A DNA stretch of 64,000 bases from Paludibacteraceae bacterium (GTDB lineage Bacteria > Bacteroidota > Bacteroidia > Bacteroidales > Paludibacteraceae). Where the stretch lies: assembly GCA_017509715.1 (NCBI GenBank), contig JAFWOU010000001.1:1-64000 (forward strand). The letters are read 5' to 3'. Below, in pieces: positions 54,201 through 62,079 of this stretch (positions are counted from its first letter, which is position 1; every line of letters begins with the position of its first letter). The notes under the pieces are model-generated. The model was not told the DNA's origin. It saw nothing but the letters and a program-made list of their open reading frames with translations, and ran no database searches. The translations under genes and the position numbers were made by a program.

Positions 54201-57030
54201 TGGCTCTGGCGATGCTATTTTCGAAGCAACCGTCGATTTGGAGGCCGGAAAAACGTACGGTATCAAGTTCCTGCGTGGTAGTGATTGGTATTACACTAAT
54301 ACGGATAGTTGGAAAGGAGACAAGCCTGTTGCTACAGTGTTCCCAACGAATGAATCGAGTGTAGCATGTTATCAATTGGGCTCGGAGTATGCAGCTATTC
54401 AGTTGAATACCACCGTATCCGGCAACTACACCTTTAAGATATATTGTAGTGCTTCTGAAGGAAAACTCAAGATGTCTGTCAAATATCCTGCGGGAACGAA
54501 TGACTATCGTATCGTATATCATGATAATGCTACTTGGACACCGGAAAATGGTGCACACGCAGCTGGATGGATTCACCCGTCGCATGTAATCACCAAACGG
54601 GATGGAGGTGAAGATATTGTTTCGTTCTTCGTGAAGGCGAATGCAAGTCCGAAATTCAAGTTCCAAAAGATTACAGGACTTAATCCTGTAGCATGGAGTG
54701 ATGTAGAGACCGGAGAAGGTGATCATTTTATTAATGTGCCGGATAGTATTACTGATAAAGGTACGGGTGTATATAACTTCCATCTTAAACAAGAGGGCAG
54801 TTCAATCAGTGTAGTGAAGATCGAACCCTATACTGGTAATTATTATATTCGTACTGATAATGCCGGTAGTACTAAATGGTCAGACTTCCGTGCTTCGGAT
54901 CACTTAATGACCTATTCGGAGTATGCAGACAAGAAAGGTAATTTCACGCACTATTTCATGAAGTTTGTAGAGGTATCAAATCGCAAGAATGTGAAGTTCT
55001 GTATCGCCAATGACTATAGCATGTGTATCTCGGATACATTGACGAGACAAAGCAGCGACTATTCTGGCAGTGATTTCTCGCACGTTGATGCGAATGGTGA
55101 TATTGATGCGGATGCTAATATCCGTTTTATGTGGAATATGAATACTAATGCTCTGAGCCGTAAGTATCTGGCACGTGCGCAAAGTGATGGAACTTACTTC
55201 CTTGTCTTAAAAGGACAAGAGGGGAAAATTGCAGACAAGGACGGAACACGTTTGACTAATGAGAATGACAATAATAAGGGAGTTGGTAATGACGAAATTC
55301 AATTCTCAGATGACCAAGACTGGATCTATGAAGCGCAAGTACAAGCAACACCAGGCGGACGTATCAAATTATATGCTCGTTACGATGGAGAAGATCAATA
55401 TTTCTATGGAGATAATGATGCTTCCTTCACAGATACTCATGGTGAGGAATTAATTGGTGGTTCAGGGGCTGCCGAAGTGATTCGTGCAATCTATGATTTT
55501 AAGACAAATCGTTTGATGGCAGCGTGGGTTCCAAGTGGAACTATCTCAAGTAATAAAACAATCGAAGCGGATATTATGTTGGTTCGTGAACAGCAGAATG
55601 GAGGAGGACAAATCAACTTAACTAATTCAGCTACACTGACCACATCTACTAATAAACAAATTTATGGTGTAATGCGTTTCAACCGTTGGGATTTGAACAA
55701 CTTGTCCCGTACAAATACTGGAACAAATGAGAATCCTATCCATGCAGCACTTGATCCGGGAGATCAGAAGAGTGCATATGAGCGATTTAACTACTTCATC
55801 TCCTTCCCGTTTGATGTAAAAGTAGGTGAGATCTTCGGATTTGGTCGTATTGGTCGTCACTATCGCATCTATTTCTACGATGGTATCGGTCGTGCACAAG
55901 AAGGTTACTTTGCTGAACGCAAGTCTAACTGGAAGATGATCGATGATACCGACTCTATCCTCCATGCGTATCAAGGATATCTATTGCAGTTGAATTCTGT
56001 ACGCATGGCTACTACACAAGAGGATGTATGGCCACAGGCAAATCAGGATCAGGTAGAGTTGTATTTCCCTGCCATGAGAGCAGTAAGTTCCATCACTACA
56101 GCGAATGAAACTATCCCGGCGTTGGCTTTGGATGGTCCTTACAAGTGTACCAAGGACCTGAGTAGTACGTATGGCGGGAATGCAGATGCGAATCGTACGC
56201 TGAAGGATAGTTATTGGCGTTGTATCGGTACCCCAAGTTTCGCAAACTACGAAGGTAACTTTGAGGGATGGACAGGTTTCCACTATCAAATCAACTCGGA
56301 GGATGTACCATATTTGTATCAGTGGGAAACAACGACCAACAAGTTGATACCGGTAACAAGTAATAATTTCGAGTTCCTGTCTATGCACGCTTATCTCATC
56401 CAGAACCCGAATCAGATCGTTTGGGCAAATGTGAGCAAGCCGACGTATAGCGCTGTTGTAACACGTACTCGGGATGCAGAGGCAGAACGCGAGTGGAAAC
56501 TGACGCTAACTAACAACAACGAGGAATTGCTTGATCAAGCATTTGTTCGTATGAGTGATAATGAGGCTGTAACTGCCAACTTCGATTTCGGTCAAGACTT
56601 GGTTAAAGAGTGGAACGAAGATGCAAATATCTACACTTTTGTTGGCCCAGAGCAAGTAGCTGCTAACAGCATGCCGTTCAGCGATCAGACCACTATCGTG
56701 CCGGTCGGCGTGAAGATTGCAGCCGATGGCGAGTATACCTTCGCTATGCCGGAAGGCACGAACGGAACGGGCGTATACCTTATAGATAATATCGCGGGCA
56801 CACGCACGAACCTGGCGTTGACGGATTATACCGTTAACTTGGCCGCTGGTACGTACGATGGACGCTTCTCGCTGGAGATCTCGCCGATCGCTCAGACGCC
56901 GACGGACATTGATAATGTAGAAGGAGACAATGTACAAGGTACAAAGGTACGCAAAGTGATGGTAGATGGAATCTTGTATATCGTTAAAGACGGACAGGTA
57001 TTTGACGCAAGAGGAAATCGTATCCAATAA
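51295..57030 (+). CDS. Giant secreted protein fused to a small membrane module; two signal peptides in one frame
   Basis: 1911 residues. Module A (1-151): signal peptide, Gln-rich segment, Gly/Glu-rich linker, then SPIGEPW plus one TM helix and basic RQYKRK, a complete small protein like that at 32585. Module B (from ~152): MNMKNSTSKFIATLALL is a second signal peptide, followed by a segment (IYFDTRNYKTW...YLRIGRSD) homologous to the 2162-residue protein, an InlB B repeat at ~505-592 (TVTLNKGNGTSAG), and long beta-rich repeats. The tail (LYIVKDGQVFDARGNRIQ) matches the tail type of the 935-residue protein. Internal ATGs at 51748 and 51754 could start module B separately. No promoter recognised. 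Confidence 0.75.
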   Translation: MKKHLLLKLLALFVVLITSIATAGAYTYTPTGAGQQAAQTQQTMQSQQPAIQSHQMMHGGSSYQGQVYTPFSGEVPSSQSSPARISGPRREKIDTGDEGEGGEGGEGWLDKPDYGGTDLSPIGEPWIMALFALAFAGVIAIRQYKRKTVKSMNMKNSTSKFIATLALLCTLGVGQMWASFSGGTEVFLDLQYNQGSGKWVDAGARFAIYVEKGGGSKWASMAAHDDGPKTGSGAALIHSATIPDGTWDKLIFVRMNGGNSTNDWSNKWAQSADILEPSGSDGKNCFVLNSDYSSPSGSWQYVSLSGRTIYFDTRNYKTWTNPYLRIGRSDYCSSYALTKVAGTEYLWSCSSPAWSNYHAYTITNAEGPTGSSQSVYNESMSMKTNHVGQNITQTRYITPNGTGDSYTGGQYYTISNETSVPSYKIYFSAPAHGSLVVEKYDGSSYVEISDGDAVLPTQRIRITKTPDTGYELNTFSAGSNVTLISGNDYYVTEDNTISASFRAKTYTVTLNKGNGTSAGNVTSVSATYDAVLGTNLTSTGNLPTITTNGYGFAGYFSGENGTGTQFYNMDGTPTSNVWNIDEVSPTLYAYFKPAEMSLALAAITIGTGEGDSATVSITPAVGSPAFNQVGTIMFCYDVKIKNGASMDPQPEGRQFTEGGVLKYRFASPRYSGNYTLNVKLRAGSDCSGAQIDSKDIDFIVSGDHTVTIRHKCGDVEIHEPTTVTIHPGETGSAVGFEDADVFGYHFSTWTIGGASGVTKASGELTDRTITISAIYDGTITATYTRRNLIYFKNTLNWPDVWIHFLGAKKWDTTQGTGNRDQTNRNKHMTRIGETNVWYFDYTAADITPNGFEVFTDRSFPGDDSNGFGYFHGTSSADPALVSFPIVYDNTDDDDTRYGFHAGTPMFVPVDQTPYQTTVNSDANKIANNYNRGYWREYEPVTGKTGYTLKVYDRCEATDRKELQSKAMTDGSGDAIFEATVDLEAGKTYGIKFLRGSDWYYTNTDSWKGDKPVATVFPTNESSVACYQLGSEYAAIQLNTTVSGNYTFKIYCSASEGKLKMSVKYPAGTNDYRIVYHDNATWTPENGAHAAGWIHPSHVITKRDGGEDIVSFFVKANASPKFKFQKITGLNPVAWSDVETGEGDHFINVPDSITDKGTGVYNFHLKQEGSSISVVKIEPYTGNYYIRTDNAGSTKWSDFRASDHLMTYSEYADKKGNFTHYFMKFVEVSNRKNVKFCIANDYSMCISDTLTRQSSDYSGSDFSHVDANGDIDADANIRFMWNMNTNALSRKYLARAQSDGTYFLVLKGQEGKIADKDGTRLTNENDNNKGVGNDEIQFSDDQDWIYEAQVQATPGGRIKLYARYDGEDQYFYGDNDASFTDTHGEELIGGSGAAEVIRAIYDFKTNRLMAAWVPSGTISSNKTIEADIMLVREQQNGGGQINLTNSATLTTSTNKQIYGVMRFNRWDLNNLSRTNTGTNENPIHAALDPGDQKSAYERFNYFISFPFDVKVGEIFGFGRIGRHYRIYFYDGIGRAQEGYFAERKSNWKMIDDTDSILHAYQGYLLQLNSVRMATTQEDVWPQANQDQVELYFPAMRAVSSITTANETIPALALDGPYKCTKDLSSTYGGNADANRTLKDSYWRCIGTPSFANYEGNFEGWTGFHYQINSEDVPYLYQWETTTNKLIPVTSNNFEFLSMHAYLIQNPNQIVWANVSKPTYSAVVTRTRDAEAEREWKLTLTNNNEELLDQAFVRMSDNEAVTANFDFGQDLVKEWNEDANIYTFVGPEQVAANSMPFSDQTTIVPVGVKIAADGEYTFAMPEGTNGTGVYLIDNIAGTRTNLALTDYTVNLAAGTYDGRFSLEISPIAQTPTDIDNVEGDNVQGTKVRKVMVDGILYIVKDGQVFDARGNRIQ

Positions 57031-57091
57031 GGGATCTTAACCCCAAACCCTCCGAGAGGAGAGGTAATTTTTCATAATAATTTTATATCCG

Positions 57092-57126
57092 CCACTGCCA
57101 CTCGTGAGAGCCGCAGTGGTTTTTTT
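57092..57126 (+). terminator. Terminator after the giant secreted gene
   Basis: CCACTGC / GCAGTGG stem, 14-base loop, then seven T. Confidence 0.85.
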
Positions 57127-57137
57127 ATCGCCCTACA

Positions 57138-57220
57138 CAAAAAAACACAACCCCTGCGGATTGTGTTTGCTCTTTTTATATATCACGCAATTTGCGCAAC
57201 GCAATTTGCGTTTCACAATT
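57138..57220 (-). ncRNA. Candidate small RNA of about 80 nt
   Basis: A consensus promoter (57227-57258) fires leftwards into ~80 nt that end in an intrinsic terminator (AACACAA / TTGTGTT stem, then a run of seven T, 57138-57167). No start codon lies between. The body has two related CGCAAATTGCG palindromes. Could also be a relic leader. Confidence 0.45.
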
Positions 57221-57226
57221 TGAGTG

Positions 57227-57258
57227 CAAAGGTACGACTTTTTTCTGATATATGCAAG
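57227..57258 (-). promoter_or_regulatory. Orphan promoter
   Basis: Minus strand CTTG (57258-57255), 20 bases, TACCTTTG (57234-57227). It lies downstream of comF and points away from it, with no gene ahead. Confidence 0.65.
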
Positions 57259-57280
57259 AAAAAAATGCATTTTGCCCCGT

Positions 57281-57964
57281 TTAGCGGGCTTTGCCGAGGG
57301 CGAAGATGGAGAAACTGCTGCCGCGGAAGGCACGCATGGCGTGGAGGCAGGAAGTGATGGTGGAGCCCGTGGTGATGATATCGTCCACAAGCAAGATATG
57401 CTTATGGTACATCTCCTCGGGATGGGAGACGCAGAAGATATTCTCTACGTTCTTCGTTCGATCATCGGAATGGAGCATGGCCTGCTTGGGATTGTTTACC
57501 CGGCGCAAGAGATGCTCGGTATCTATGGGAATACCCGTCACGTCCGACAAGCCGCGGGCGATCCATTCGGACTGGTTATAGCCCCGTTCGCGAAAACGCT
57601 TCTCATGCAGGGGTACGGGCACAATTATGTCGATTCCATCGAAGAAATCGTAAGGCATGAACTCTCGGGCAGCAATACGCGCCAACTGGCGTCCTACCTC
57701 AGGACGCTCACGGTATTTCATCTGATGAATAGCCAGACGAAAAGTGGAGTCGTGGTCGAAAAAGAGGAAGGCTGCCGCCGAGAGGATATGCGGAAGCTTT
57801 TGGAAGAGTTGCTCCGTACTGTTCTGACGCAGAAAAGCCTGCTCCGTGCGGGGCAAGGCCGCTATACAATCGGGGCAAAGCGCCGACCCTTCTTCCGCCA
57901 CATACCGGCCGCAAAGGGCGCAGCGGTTGGGGAACAGGACAGACAGGAGGCTCTCTCGGAACAT
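57281..57964 (-). CDS. comF: ComF-family phosphoribosyltransferase-like protein
   Basis: 227 residues from MFRESLLSVLFPNRCALCG. A longer frame to 57991 would begin inside the terminator of uxaA. CALCG...CPDC is the zinc finger, and ILLVDDIITTGSTI is the PRPP loop. Needed for natural DNA uptake in some bacteria, and widespread in others. Confidence 0.9.
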   Translation of the reverse strand: MFRESLLSVLFPNRCALCGRYVAEEGSALCPDCIAALPRTEQAFLRQNSTEQLFQKLPHILSAAAFLFFDHDSTFRLAIHQMKYRERPEVGRQLARIAAREFMPYDFFDGIDIIVPVPLHEKRFRERGYNQSEWIARGLSDVTGIPIDTEHLLRRVNNPKQAMLHSDDRTKNVENIFCVSHPEEMYHKHILLVDDIITTGSTITSCLHAMRAFRGSSFSIFALGKAR

Positions 57965-57973
57965 GGTAGCCGT

Positions 57974-58013
57974 AAAAAAGAGTACACGCACGGGATTGCT
58001 CTCGTGCGTGTAC
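57974..58013 (-). terminator. Terminator of uxaB-uxaA
   Basis: 11-bp stem GTACACGCACG / CGTGCGTGTAC with a 10-base loop, then TCTTTTTT on the minus strand. Confidence 0.8.
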
Positions 58014-58028
58014 GCGTATGCGCGATAA

Positions 58029-59510
58029 TTATAAGGTCACACCATTCTTGAAGATGGCTATCTCGTGGTAGCCGTTACGCTCGTTATTCACCTCGCGGCC
58101 GTTAGCCACCTCGATGACAAAGTCTGCAAAGCGCTTCGCTACCTCGTCCATAGGTTCGCCTTCGGCGATCACGCCGGCGTTGAAATCTATCCAATTGGGT
58201 TTGTTCTTCGCCAGGTTGGAGTTGGTAGAGATCTTCATGGTCGGTACGTAGGTGCCGAAGGGCGTTCCGCGACCGGTGGTGAAGAGCACCATATGGCATC
58301 CGCAGGAAGCAAGAGCCGTAGAGGCTACCAGGTCGTTACCCGGTGCGGAGAGCAGGTTGAGACCCTTGACCTGGAGACGCTCACCATAAGGCATCACGCC
58401 ACGAACGAGCGACTTACCGCATTTCTGGGTGCAGCCGAGGGCTTTGTCCTCGAGGGTAGATATACCGCCGGCCTTGTTGCCCGGGCTGGGGTTCTCGCCC
58501 ACAGGCTCGCCATGCGAGAGGAAATAGTCCTTGAAGTCGTTGATGAGGCTCACCGTCTGGTCGAACAGCCCTCTGTCGGCACAACGATCCATAAGGATAG
58601 TTTCTGCGCCGAACATCTCGGGTACCTCGGTGAGGACGGTGGTACCGCCTTGCGCCACGAGCCAATCGGATAGGCATCCGAGGAGCGGATTCGCCGTAAT
58701 ACCGGAGAAGCCGTCCGAACCGCCGCACTTAAGGCCGACGCGCAGTTCGCTCAGGGGCACTTCTACGCGCTGGTCTTGCTGGGTTTTCTCAAAGAGCTCA
58801 CGCAGGATAGGCATGCAGTACTCCACCTCGTCGCCCTCAATCTTCTGGGTCACCACGAACTTGACGCGGTCTTCGTCAATCTCGCCGCAGAACTCACGGA
58901 AGACGTCCGGCTGATTATTCTCACAGCCCAGGCTGACTACGAGGATAGCTCCGGCGTTAGGATGATGGATCATGTCACGCAGGATCTTCTTGGTATTCTC
59001 ATGATCGTCGCCCAGCTGCGAGCAGCCGTAGTTGTGGGTGAAAGCGAAGATATTGTCGGCACCGGTCTCACGGCGCAGACGCTCTGCGCATTTTTGAATA
59101 ATACCATTCACGCAGCCCACGGTAGGGATGATCCACACCTCGTTGCGGATACCTACCTGTCCGTCCTTACGGCGATAGCCCATGAAGGTGCGATGCTCGT
59201 CGGGGATATTGAGCACGACATCCTTGGGATGGTACTCATACGAGAGCAGACCGGCCAGGTTGGTCTTGATATTGTTCTCGTTCATCCAGCTTCCGGCCTT
59301 CTTGGCCTCGCGGGCATGACCGATGGGGAAGCCGTACTTGATGACGTTCTCGCCCTCAGCGAGATCACAGATGGCTATCTTATGGCCGGCGGGTACGTCC
59401 TCCAGCACGGTGATCTGGCGGCCGTCCACCTCTATTACAGCGCCTGCCGACTGCGGCTGTATGGCTACAACTACATTGTCGGCAGAGTTGATTTTTAGGA
59501 TATTAGTCAT
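58029..59510 (-). CDS. uxaA: Altronate dehydratase
   Basis: 493 residues. N-terminal SAF domain (VEDxPAGHKIAI-like VLEDVPAGHKIAICDLAEG) and a C-terminal UxaA/GarD domain: FAFTHNYGCSQLGDDHENT, LKCGGSDGFSGITANPLLG, MPYGERLQVKGLNLLSAPGND. Converts D-altronate to 2-keto-3-deoxygluconate. Follows uxaB by 40 bp containing a heptamer array. Confidence 0.94.
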   Translation of the reverse strand: MTNILKINSADNVVVAIQPQSAGAVIEVDGRQITVLEDVPAGHKIAICDLAEGENVIKYGFPIGHAREAKKAGSWMNENNIKTNLAGLLSYEYHPKDVVLNIPDEHRTFMGYRRKDGQVGIRNEVWIIPTVGCVNGIIQKCAERLRRETGADNIFAFTHNYGCSQLGDDHENTKKILRDMIHHPNAGAILVVSLGCENNQPDVFREFCGEIDEDRVKFVVTQKIEGDEVEYCMPILRELFEKTQQDQRVEVPLSELRVGLKCGGSDGFSGITANPLLGCLSDWLVAQGGTTVLTEVPEMFGAETILMDRCADRGLFDQTVSLINDFKDYFLSHGEPVGENPSPGNKAGGISTLEDKALGCTQKCGKSLVRGVMPYGERLQVKGLNLLSAPGNDLVASTALASCGCHMVLFTTGRGTPFGTYVPTMKISTNSNLAKNKPNWIDFNAGVIAEGEPMDEVAKRFADFVIEVANGREVNNERNGYHEIAIFKNGVTL

Positions 59511-59513
59511 AAT

Positions 59514-59542
59514 AGTCGAAAGTCAAAAGTCAAAAGACAAAA
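59514..59542 (-). repeat. 7-bp tandem repeat (AAAAGTC type) between uxaB and uxaA
   Basis: AGTCGAA, AGTCAAA, AGTCAAA, AGACAAA. Fills most of the gap. Confidence 0.85.
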
Positions 59543-59550
59543 GCCATGAA

Positions 59551-61083
59551 TTAGAACAAGCTCTTGATTTTAGCCACAACGTCCTCTACCTTATCGACTG
59601 CAAGCATAGCTTGTACGGTATTGAGCATACCGATGGCTTCGATCGAGTTGAGGTACAGTTCTACGAGGTCGGTCAGACCCGGGATCTTGTTGAGGTCCTC
59701 TTTCGACTCCTTCCAGATGATGTCGGTAGCGCCGAGTACACCTTCTGCCACCTTGCGGGTGTCGCCGGTAGCCCAGAGCTTCTTCAGAAGGTCCATGATC
59801 TCCTGTGCATCATTCGGCTCGATGGGTGCGCCGTCTTCACGGGTGCCACCCTTGTAGTACTCGATGATAGCTGCCAGACCGAGCACGAGGCCCTTAGGCA
59901 GTTCGCCCTTGCGCTCCAGATAGATCTTGAGACCCGGCAGGTCGCGCGTCTCGAATTTCGGGAACGAGTTGAGCATGATGGAGGTCACCTGGTGGTCTAC
60001 GTACGGGTTGTTGAAGCGCTCCAGTACAGACTCGCCATATGCCTTGAGTTCGTCCTTCGGCAGGTTGAGGGTCTCGAGCAGTTCGTCGAACATGACCATG
60101 TTGATATACTTACCCAGAATCTCATGGTTGCAAGCATCGCGAACGATGTTGACGCCGCTGAGGTATGAAACAGGGCTGAGCACAGTATGCGGGCCATTGA
60201 GCAGGGTGACCTTGCGCTCGTGGTACGGCTTCTCGCTCTCGGCGATGAGTACGTTCAGGCCGGCCTTGTTGGCAGGGAACTCCGCCTCCAGCTCCTCGAT
60301 CGACATATTCTCCGGCTTCTCGATTACCCAGAGGTGGAAGATCTCAGCCTGTACGACGAGGTTGTCGTTGTAGCCCACTTTCTCCTGGATCTCGGCGATA
60401 TCCTTGCGCGGGAAGCCCGGCACGATACGATCCACGAGGGTAGCGCAAACGTAGTTGTACTTCTCAAACCACTCCTTGAAGCCCTCATAGTCTGCTCCGA
60501 AGTCGTCCTTCCAGAGCTCGATATACTTGCGGATGCAATCCTTGAGGTGGTGACCGTTCAGGAAGATCAGCTCGCACGGCATGAAGATCAGACCCTTCTT
60601 CGGATCACCGTTGAATACCTTGTAGCGACGGAAGAGGAGCTGCACCAACTTGCCCGGATAGGAGCTGGCCGGTGCGTCGGTGAACTTACAAGCGGGATCG
60701 AAGGTGATACCGGCCTCGGTGGTGTTGGAGATGACGAAACGGATCTCCGGCTGCTCGGCGAGGGCCATGAATGCAAAGTTCTGGGAGTACGGATTCAGCG
60801 CACGGCTAATGACGTCGATACGCTCCAGCGAGTTAACGGCCTTACCCTCGAGGCGACCTTGCAGATTCACATGGTAGAGGCAATCCTGACCATTCAGCCA
60901 ATCCACCATACCACGCTCGATAGGTTGCACCACAACGACCGAACCGTTGAAGTTGGTCTTAGCGTCCATGTTCCATACGATCCAATCTACGAATGCGCGG
61001 AGGAAGTTACCTTCTCCAAACTGGATAATCTTCTCAGGCATCACGCTCTTAGGTGCTGTCTGCTTGTTGAGTGCTTTTTTCAT
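59551..61083 (-). CDS. uxaB: Tagaturonate reductase (altronate oxidoreductase)
   Basis: 510 residues of the mannitol-dehydrogenase family. Nucleotide-binding start KIIQFGEGNFLRAFVDWIV, IVPGFPRKDIAEIQ, the catalytic-type segment LLNGPHTVLSPVSYLSG (Lys/Asn/His region), and YVDHQVTSIMLNSFPKF. Makes D-altronate from tagaturonate using NADH, feeding uxaA: galacturonate (pectin) catabolism. uxaC and the kdg genes are not in the window. Confidence 0.92.
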   Translation of the reverse strand: MKKALNKQTAPKSVMPEKIIQFGEGNFLRAFVDWIVWNMDAKTNFNGSVVVVQPIERGMVDWLNGQDCLYHVNLQGRLEGKAVNSLERIDVISRALNPYSQNFAFMALAEQPEIRFVISNTTEAGITFDPACKFTDAPASSYPGKLVQLLFRRYKVFNGDPKKGLIFMPCELIFLNGHHLKDCIRKYIELWKDDFGADYEGFKEWFEKYNYVCATLVDRIVPGFPRKDIAEIQEKVGYNDNLVVQAEIFHLWVIEKPENMSIEELEAEFPANKAGLNVLIAESEKPYHERKVTLLNGPHTVLSPVSYLSGVNIVRDACNHEILGKYINMVMFDELLETLNLPKDELKAYGESVLERFNNPYVDHQVTSIMLNSFPKFETRDLPGLKIYLERKGELPKGLVLGLAAIIEYYKGGTREDGAPIEPNDAQEIMDLLKKLWATGDTRKVAEGVLGATDIIWKESKEDLNKIPGLTDLVELYLNSIEAIGMLNTVQAMLAVDKVEDVVAKIKSLF

Positions 61084-61134
61084 AAAAATGCTGTATTTGA
61101 TAGTTTATAAATATTGGCACATTATTTCACGTTG

Positions 61135-61166
61135 CAAAGGTACAAAAAATCCGGCATATGTACAAC
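61135..61166 (-). promoter_or_regulatory. Promoter of uxaB-uxaA
   Basis: Minus strand GTTG (61166-61163), 20 bases, TACCTTTG (61142-61135). A weak -33 box is compatible with activator control. Confidence 0.6.
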
Positions 61167-61254
61167 AATAAATTGTCGTTTTTTGTGAAAAAATTGATTT
61201 TTAGCAATGAGCAACCGCGATTTTTGACAAAATATAAGAAAAATCGCGCAAAAA

Positions 61255-61286
61255 TTTGCGTATGTCAAAAAAAAGCTGTACCTTTG
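61255..61286 (+). promoter_or_regulatory. Promoter of the attenuator leader and greA
   Basis: TTTG (61255-61258), 20 bases, TACCTTTG (61279-61286). Confidence 0.75.
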
Positions 61287-61324
61287 CACCCGAAAATAAA
61301 TTTTCATAGTTAAGGTTTAGGTTT

Positions 61325-61386
61325 ATGAGCAATAGGAGGCTGTGAAGTTTCCTATTGCTTTTTAAACAAAGTAAACGCAATAGGAG
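61325..61386 (+). promoter_or_regulatory. Three-segment attenuator with six-codon leader ORF
   Basis: Segment 1 AGCAATAGGA (61328-61337) pairs with segment 2 TCCTATTGCT (61350-61359), followed by TTTT: a terminator-like hairpin. Segment 3 GCAATAGGAG (61377-61386), which contains the AGGAG before the next ATG, can pair with segment 2 instead. ATG 61325-TGA 61345 encodes Met-Ser-Asn-Arg-Arg-Leu and covers segment 1. Confidence 0.6.
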
Positions 61387-61395
61387 AATTTTGAC

Positions 61396-61503
61396 ATGAA
61401 AAAACAGACAGAAAACACCGCCAACACCGTGCCCGACCTCACCAACGCTGAGGAAGTTCGCAAGGCCGTCATCGCCGCAGAGATCCTGCAGAGGAAGTGG
61501 TGA
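61396..61503 (+). CDS. Small protein of 35 residues
   Basis: ATG 61396 to TGA 61503, preceded by AGGAG nine bases upstream. MKKQTENTANTVPDL, then EEVRKAVIAAEILQRKW: a disordered start and a helical, Arg/Lys-Ile-Leu-rich end. I recall similar xxAEILxRKY/W tails on short Bacteroidales proteins but cannot name the family. It lies between the attenuator and greA and probably is the regulated gene. Confidence 0.6.
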   Translation: MKKQTENTANTVPDLTNAEEVRKAVIAAEILQRKW

Positions 61504-61508
61504 TTAAT

Positions 61509-61536
61509 GGCGAATGGCGAAAGGCGAAAGGTTAAA
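61509..61536 (+). repeat. 7-bp tandem repeat (GGCGAAA type) before greA
   Basis: GGCGAAT, GGCGAAA, GGCGAAA, GGTTAAA. Same unit and same terminal GGTTA as before lpxB. Confidence 0.85.
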
Positions 61537-61562
61537 GTTGAAAATATAAAGAAAAAGAATAT

Positions 61563-62033
61563 ATGGCAGTAACTTACATGACCGCAGAAGGTCTGCAAAA
61601 ACTAAAAGAAGAGCTCCAGAGACTGGAGGCTGTAGAGCGTCCGCGCGTGATTGCAGCTATCGCTGAGGCACGCGACAAAGGCGATCTGAGCGAGAACGCC
61701 GAGTACGACGCTGCAAAAGAAGAGCAAGGCATGCTGGAGAGCAAGATTGCTCAACTGAAAGGACGTATCATGGACGCACGTATCATCGACCGCAGTACGG
61801 TTTCGACCGACGAGGTACAGATATTAACTAAGGTACACGTGCGCGTGAAGAAGACGGGCGCCGAGAAGACCTACCAACTCGTAACAGAGGGAGAGGCCAA
61901 CTTCGCAGAAGGCAAGATCGCCGTGACGACTCCTATCGCCAAAGGACTGATGGGTAAGCACGTGGGCGACGTGGCACAGGTGAAGGTGCCGGCCGGAATC
62001 ATGGAGTTTGAGATTCTGGATATCTCGTTGTAA
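61563..62033 (+). CDS. greA: Transcription elongation factor GreA
   Basis: 156 residues. Two-helix hairpin with the acidic tip (EARDKGDLSENAEYDAAKEEQG) that rescues backtracked RNA polymerase, then the C-terminal FKBP-like domain (VTEGEANFAEGKIAVTTPIAKGLMGKHVGD). The first Met-Ala-Val-Thr-Tyr-Met offers two ATGs; the first is kept. Confidence 0.97.
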   Translation: MAVTYMTAEGLQKLKEELQRLEAVERPRVIAAIAEARDKGDLSENAEYDAAKEEQGMLESKIAQLKGRIMDARIIDRSTVSTDEVQILTKVHVRVKKTGAEKTYQLVTEGEANFAEGKIAVTTPIAKGLMGKHVGDVAQVKVPAGIMEFEILDISL

Positions 62034-62079
62034 GGGTTACGGGTTACGGGTTACAGGTTATAGGTTATAGGTTATAGTT
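62034..62079 (+). repeat. 7-bp tandem repeat (GGGTTAC/AGGTTAT) between greA and the HIT gene
   Basis: GGGTTAC three times, AGGTTAT three times, then AGTTATG, which contains the AT of the next ATG. It occupies the whole junction. Confidence 0.9.

Noticed and set aside
57133..57390. 85-codon minus frame after comF
   Set aside because: It crosses the orphan promoter and the terminator and shows no protein-like pattern.
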